Shown one piece after another: positions 61,721 through 64,000 of a stretch of 64,000 nucleotides of DNA (positions are counted from its first letter, which is position 1; each line of letters begins with the position of its first letter). A program made the translations under genes and the position numbers. Origin of the DNA: REEB76 sp963774895. Lineage in GTDB: Bacteria; Pseudomonadota; Gammaproteobacteria; Natronospirales; REEB76. The notes below the pieces were generated by a model. The model made no database searches and was not told the origin of the DNA. It saw only the letters and a list, made by a program, of their open reading frames with translations. The stretch lies in NCBI GenBank assembly GCA_963774895.1, contig CAVZGN010000004.1, positions 62,001 through 126,000 of the forward strand, given 5' to 3'.

Positions 61721-63436
61721 ATGGCAACGACTACCGTCAGAGTAAACCTGACCGGTCTGCCCCGCAGACTGGTGGCTGATGGCGTATTCAATGAGGCACA
61801 GGCTCTGGAAGCCCAGCGCGAAGCGCTGCAGGAAAAGATGCCGCTGGTCTCCTACCTGGTGCGCAACAAGAAACTCAACGCCCGCATGATCGCCTGCGCC
61901 GCTGCCGACGAATTCGGCGTGCCGGTGCTGGACTTGGATTCTGTGGACATGGTGCACGCCCCCATCAAGGAGATGGAGCCCGCACTCATGGAGAACTACC
62001 ACGTACTGCCGCTGTACCGCCGCGGCCGTAAGATCTTCGTGGGCGTTTCCGACCCAGCCAACCTGCCGGCACTCGACGAGATCAAGTTCAAGACCGGACT
62101 CACGGTTGACGCGGTGGTGGTGGAAGAAGACAAGCTGGTACGCGCCATCGAGAAAGCCGTGCGTGCTATCGATACCGGCGTCGGCGATCTGGATGAGGCG
62201 GTGGAGAACCTGCAGACCGAGGGCGAGAATGAATACGCCCCGGCTCAGGACGAAGATAATGCTGACATCGACGACGCCCCCGTGGTGCGCTTCATCAACA
62301 AGATCATGCTCGATGCCATTAACCGCAATGCCTCAGATATCCATTTCGAGCCTTACGAGAAGTTCTATCGCATCCGCCTGCGCCAGGACGGCATGTTACA
62401 GGAAGTCGCGCAACCACCCATAGCGCTGGCCATGAAATTAGCGGCGCGCCTCAAGGTATTGTCGCGCCTGGACATCTCCGAACGCCGCATTCCCCAGGAC
62501 GGTCGTATTAAGCTCAAGCTTTCCAAATCCCGCTCCATCGATTTCCGCGTCAACACCTGCCCGACCCTATGGGGCGAGAAGATCGTGCTGCGTATCCTGG
62601 ATCCCGCCAGCGCCAAACTCGGCATCGATGCGCTCGGCTATGAGGATTTCCAGAAGCAGTTCTATCTGCAGGCGCTAGCGCGCCCCTACGGCATGATCCT
62701 GGTGACCGGTCCCACCGGCAGCGGCAAGACCGTCTCCCTATATACCGGCGTCAATATTCTGAATACCAAGGACCGGAATATCTGTACCGCCGAAGACCCA
62801 GTGGAAATCCAGTTACCGGGCGTCAACCAGGTGAATGTGCATCCCAAGGTGGGACTGACTTTCGCGACGGCTTTGCGCGCCTTCTTGCGCCAGGACCCGG
62901 ACGTGATCCTGGTAGGTGAAATCCGCGACCTGGAGACCGCGGAGATCGCGGTCAAGGCCGCCCAGACCGGCCACCTAGTGCTATCCACCCTGCATACCAA
63001 CGATGCGCCCAAGACCCTCTCGCGACTGGCGGACATCGGCGTGCCGCCTTATTCCATCGCCACCGCCGTCAACCTGATTATCGCCCAGCGTCTGGCCCGA
63101 AAACTTTGCCCCAGCTGCAAGCGCGCCGCTAAAATTCCCAAGGAGGCGCTGCTCAAGGAAGGTTTCAGCGAACAGGAGCTCAAGGAGGGCGTGGAGATTT
63201 TCGAGCCGGTGGGCTGCGACCAATGTGTGGAAGGCTACAAAGGACGCACCGGCATTTACCAGGTATTGCCGGTGACCGAAGCCATCAGTCGGCTCATCAT
63301 GCAGGGTGGCGGCGCTATCCAGATTGCAGACCAGGCGTTGAAAGAAGGTGTTTGGGATCTGCGCAAATCTGGTCTCAACAAGGTCAAGAACGGCATCACC
63401 AGTCTGGTGGAGCTCGACCGGGTAACCACTGAATAG
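61721..63436 (+). CDS. pilB: PilB, type IV pilus extension ATPase
   Basis: A 571-residue hexameric secretion ATPase. The N-terminal GspE/PilB domain (1-150) is followed by Asp boxes, Walker A GPTGSGKT (near residue 330), and LRAFLRQDPDVILVGEIRDL with Walker B and the His box GHLVLSTLHTNDA. Zinc-binding cysteines occur in LCPSCKRAAK and CDQCVEGYKGRTG. It powers pilus assembly. It is transcribed away from the flippase and followed after 24 bases by pilC, resuming the pil locus interrupted since the GT genes. Confidence 0.97.
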   Translation: MATTTVRVNLTGLPRRLVADGVFNEAQALEAQREALQEKMPLVSYLVRNKKLNARMIACAAADEFGVPVLDLDSVDMVHAPIKEMEPALMENYHVLPLYRRGRKIFVGVSDPANLPALDEIKFKTGLTVDAVVVEEDKLVRAIEKAVRAIDTGVGDLDEAVENLQTEGENEYAPAQDEDNADIDDAPVVRFINKIMLDAINRNASDIHFEPYEKFYRIRLRQDGMLQEVAQPPIALAMKLAARLKVLSRLDISERRIPQDGRIKLKLSKSRSIDFRVNTCPTLWGEKIVLRILDPASAKLGIDALGYEDFQKQFYLQALARPYGMILVTGPTGSGKTVSLYTGVNILNTKDRNICTAEDPVEIQLPGVNQVNVHPKVGLTFATALRAFLRQDPDVILVGEIRDLETAEIAVKAAQTGHLVLSTLHTNDAPKTLSRLADIGVPPYSIATAVNLIIAQRLARKLCPSCKRAAKIPKEALLKEGFSEQELKEGVEIFEPVGCDQCVEGYKGRTGIYQVLPVTEAISRLIMQGGGAIQIADQALKEGVWDLRKSGLNKVKNGITSLVELDRVTTE

Positions 63437-63460
63437 TCAATCGAAAGGACCGAGGTAGTC

Positions 63461-64000
63461 ATGGCAATCGCAGCAGTCAAGCAGTCCAACTTCTTCTGGG
63501 AAGGTACCGACAAGAAGGGCGCCCGCATCAAGGGCAAGAGCATGGCTTCCAGCGAAAATGCGGTCAAAGCGGACTTGCGCCGTCAGGGCATTGTTCCAGT
63601 CCGCATTCGCAAGGAAAACTTCCTGTCCGCGATAGGCAAAGGCAAACGCATCAAATCGGGTGACATTGCATTTTTCAGCCGTCAGCTGTCCACCATGATG
63701 ACCGCCGGCGTGCCGCTGGTACAGGCCATCGACATCATCGGCCGGGGCCATGCCAACCCGCGCATGCGCGACATGGTGCTCGGCATCAAGGCCGATGTGG
63801 AATCCGGCAATACCCTGGCCGATTCCCTGGCCAAGCAGCCGCTGTATTTCGATGCCCTGTTCGTAAATCTGATCCGTGCCGGCGAACAATCCGGTTCCCT
63901 GGAAACCCTGCTGGACCGCATCGCCACCTACAAGGAAAAGACCGAGGCCATCAAGAAGAAGATCAAGAAGGCCATGTTCTACCCGACGGCGGTGTTGGTG
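63461..64000 (+). CDS. pilC: PilC, inner-membrane platform protein (5' part)
   Basis: ATG at 63461, 24 bases after the pilB stop, opens a frame of 180 codons that runs off the window. FFWEGTDKKGARIKGKSMAS, then FFSRQLSTMMTAGVPLVQAI and LIRAGEQSGSLETLLDRIA are typical of the GspF/PilC family, the inner-membrane platform of the pilus machine. The first of its three transmembrane helices begins at the window edge (AMFYPTAVLV). Confidence 0.96.
   Translation, partial: MAIAAVKQSNFFWEGTDKKGARIKGKSMASSENAVKADLRRQGIVPVRIRKENFLSAIGKGKRIKSGDIAFFSRQLSTMMTAGVPLVQAIDIIGRGHANPRMRDMVLGIKADVESGNTLADSLAKQPLYFDALFVNLIRAGEQSGSLETLLDRIATYKEKTEAIKKKIKKAMFYPTAVLV

Overview
The window looks like chromosomal DNA of a gammaproteobacterium close to the Xanthomonadales/Nevskiales. 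This rests on the gene content and order: fmdB-DUF502-aspS, bamD/rluD-pgeF-clpB, sucCD beside pilSR, and an arginine cluster with an acylornithine-type carbamoyltransferase. No tRNA, rRNA, CRISPR array or transposase gene was seen. No genus can be named from the sequence alone.

Layout. 1-4058: a DUF885 protein, a small membrane protein, nadA and nudB, all on the minus strand. 4096-13453: a complete high-affinity K+ uptake operon (small ORF-kdpF-kdpA-kdpB-kdpC-porin-kdpD-kdpE), with a convergent TIR-domain gene behind it. This block separates nudB from aspS, which are often close together in related bacteria. 14170-20695: aspS, a DUF502 gene and fmdB on minus; an ABC exporter, an SDR enzyme and a RelE/HigA-type toxin-antitoxin pair on plus. 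20712-28726: a minus-strand arginine operon argD-argF'-argB-argH-argG-DUF1611-argC, facing a divergent argR with an ArgR-like box in the argD promoter. 29321-36343: GST, DUF1304, clpB (sigma-32 promoter), pgeF, rluD and divergent bamD. 36717-40901: nadE, sucD, sucC and a remnant duplicate of the sucD start.

40981-64000 is a type IV pilus locus: pilS-pilR, two tandem pilin genes each behind a sigma-54 promoter, two paralogous polytopic GT-C-like membrane proteins and a polyprenyl-phosphate glycosyltransferase-like enzyme (probable pilin glycosylation). Then comes an AT-richer surface-glycan island (three methyltransferases, GT4, three DegT-type PLP enzymes, two FemAB/GNAT proteins, a flippase), followed by pilB and the start of pilC.

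The most interesting signals are these. (1) The arginine cluster has a carbamoyltransferase with Pro90, the residue that marks succinylornithine transcarbamylase, and a DUF1611 protein in place of any recognisable N-acylglutamate synthase. It may be a succinyl-type arginine route with an unconventional first enzyme. (2) Dispersed palindromic repeats lie in frame inside coding sequences (pgeF, one GT-C paralog, the C-terminus of the DUF1611 protein). (3) A duplicated sucD start differs from the real one only at synonymous sites. (4) A candidate pilin glycosylation module and a glycan island are nested inside the pil locus. (5) The TIR protein and one DegT enzyme each lack a normally catalytic residue.
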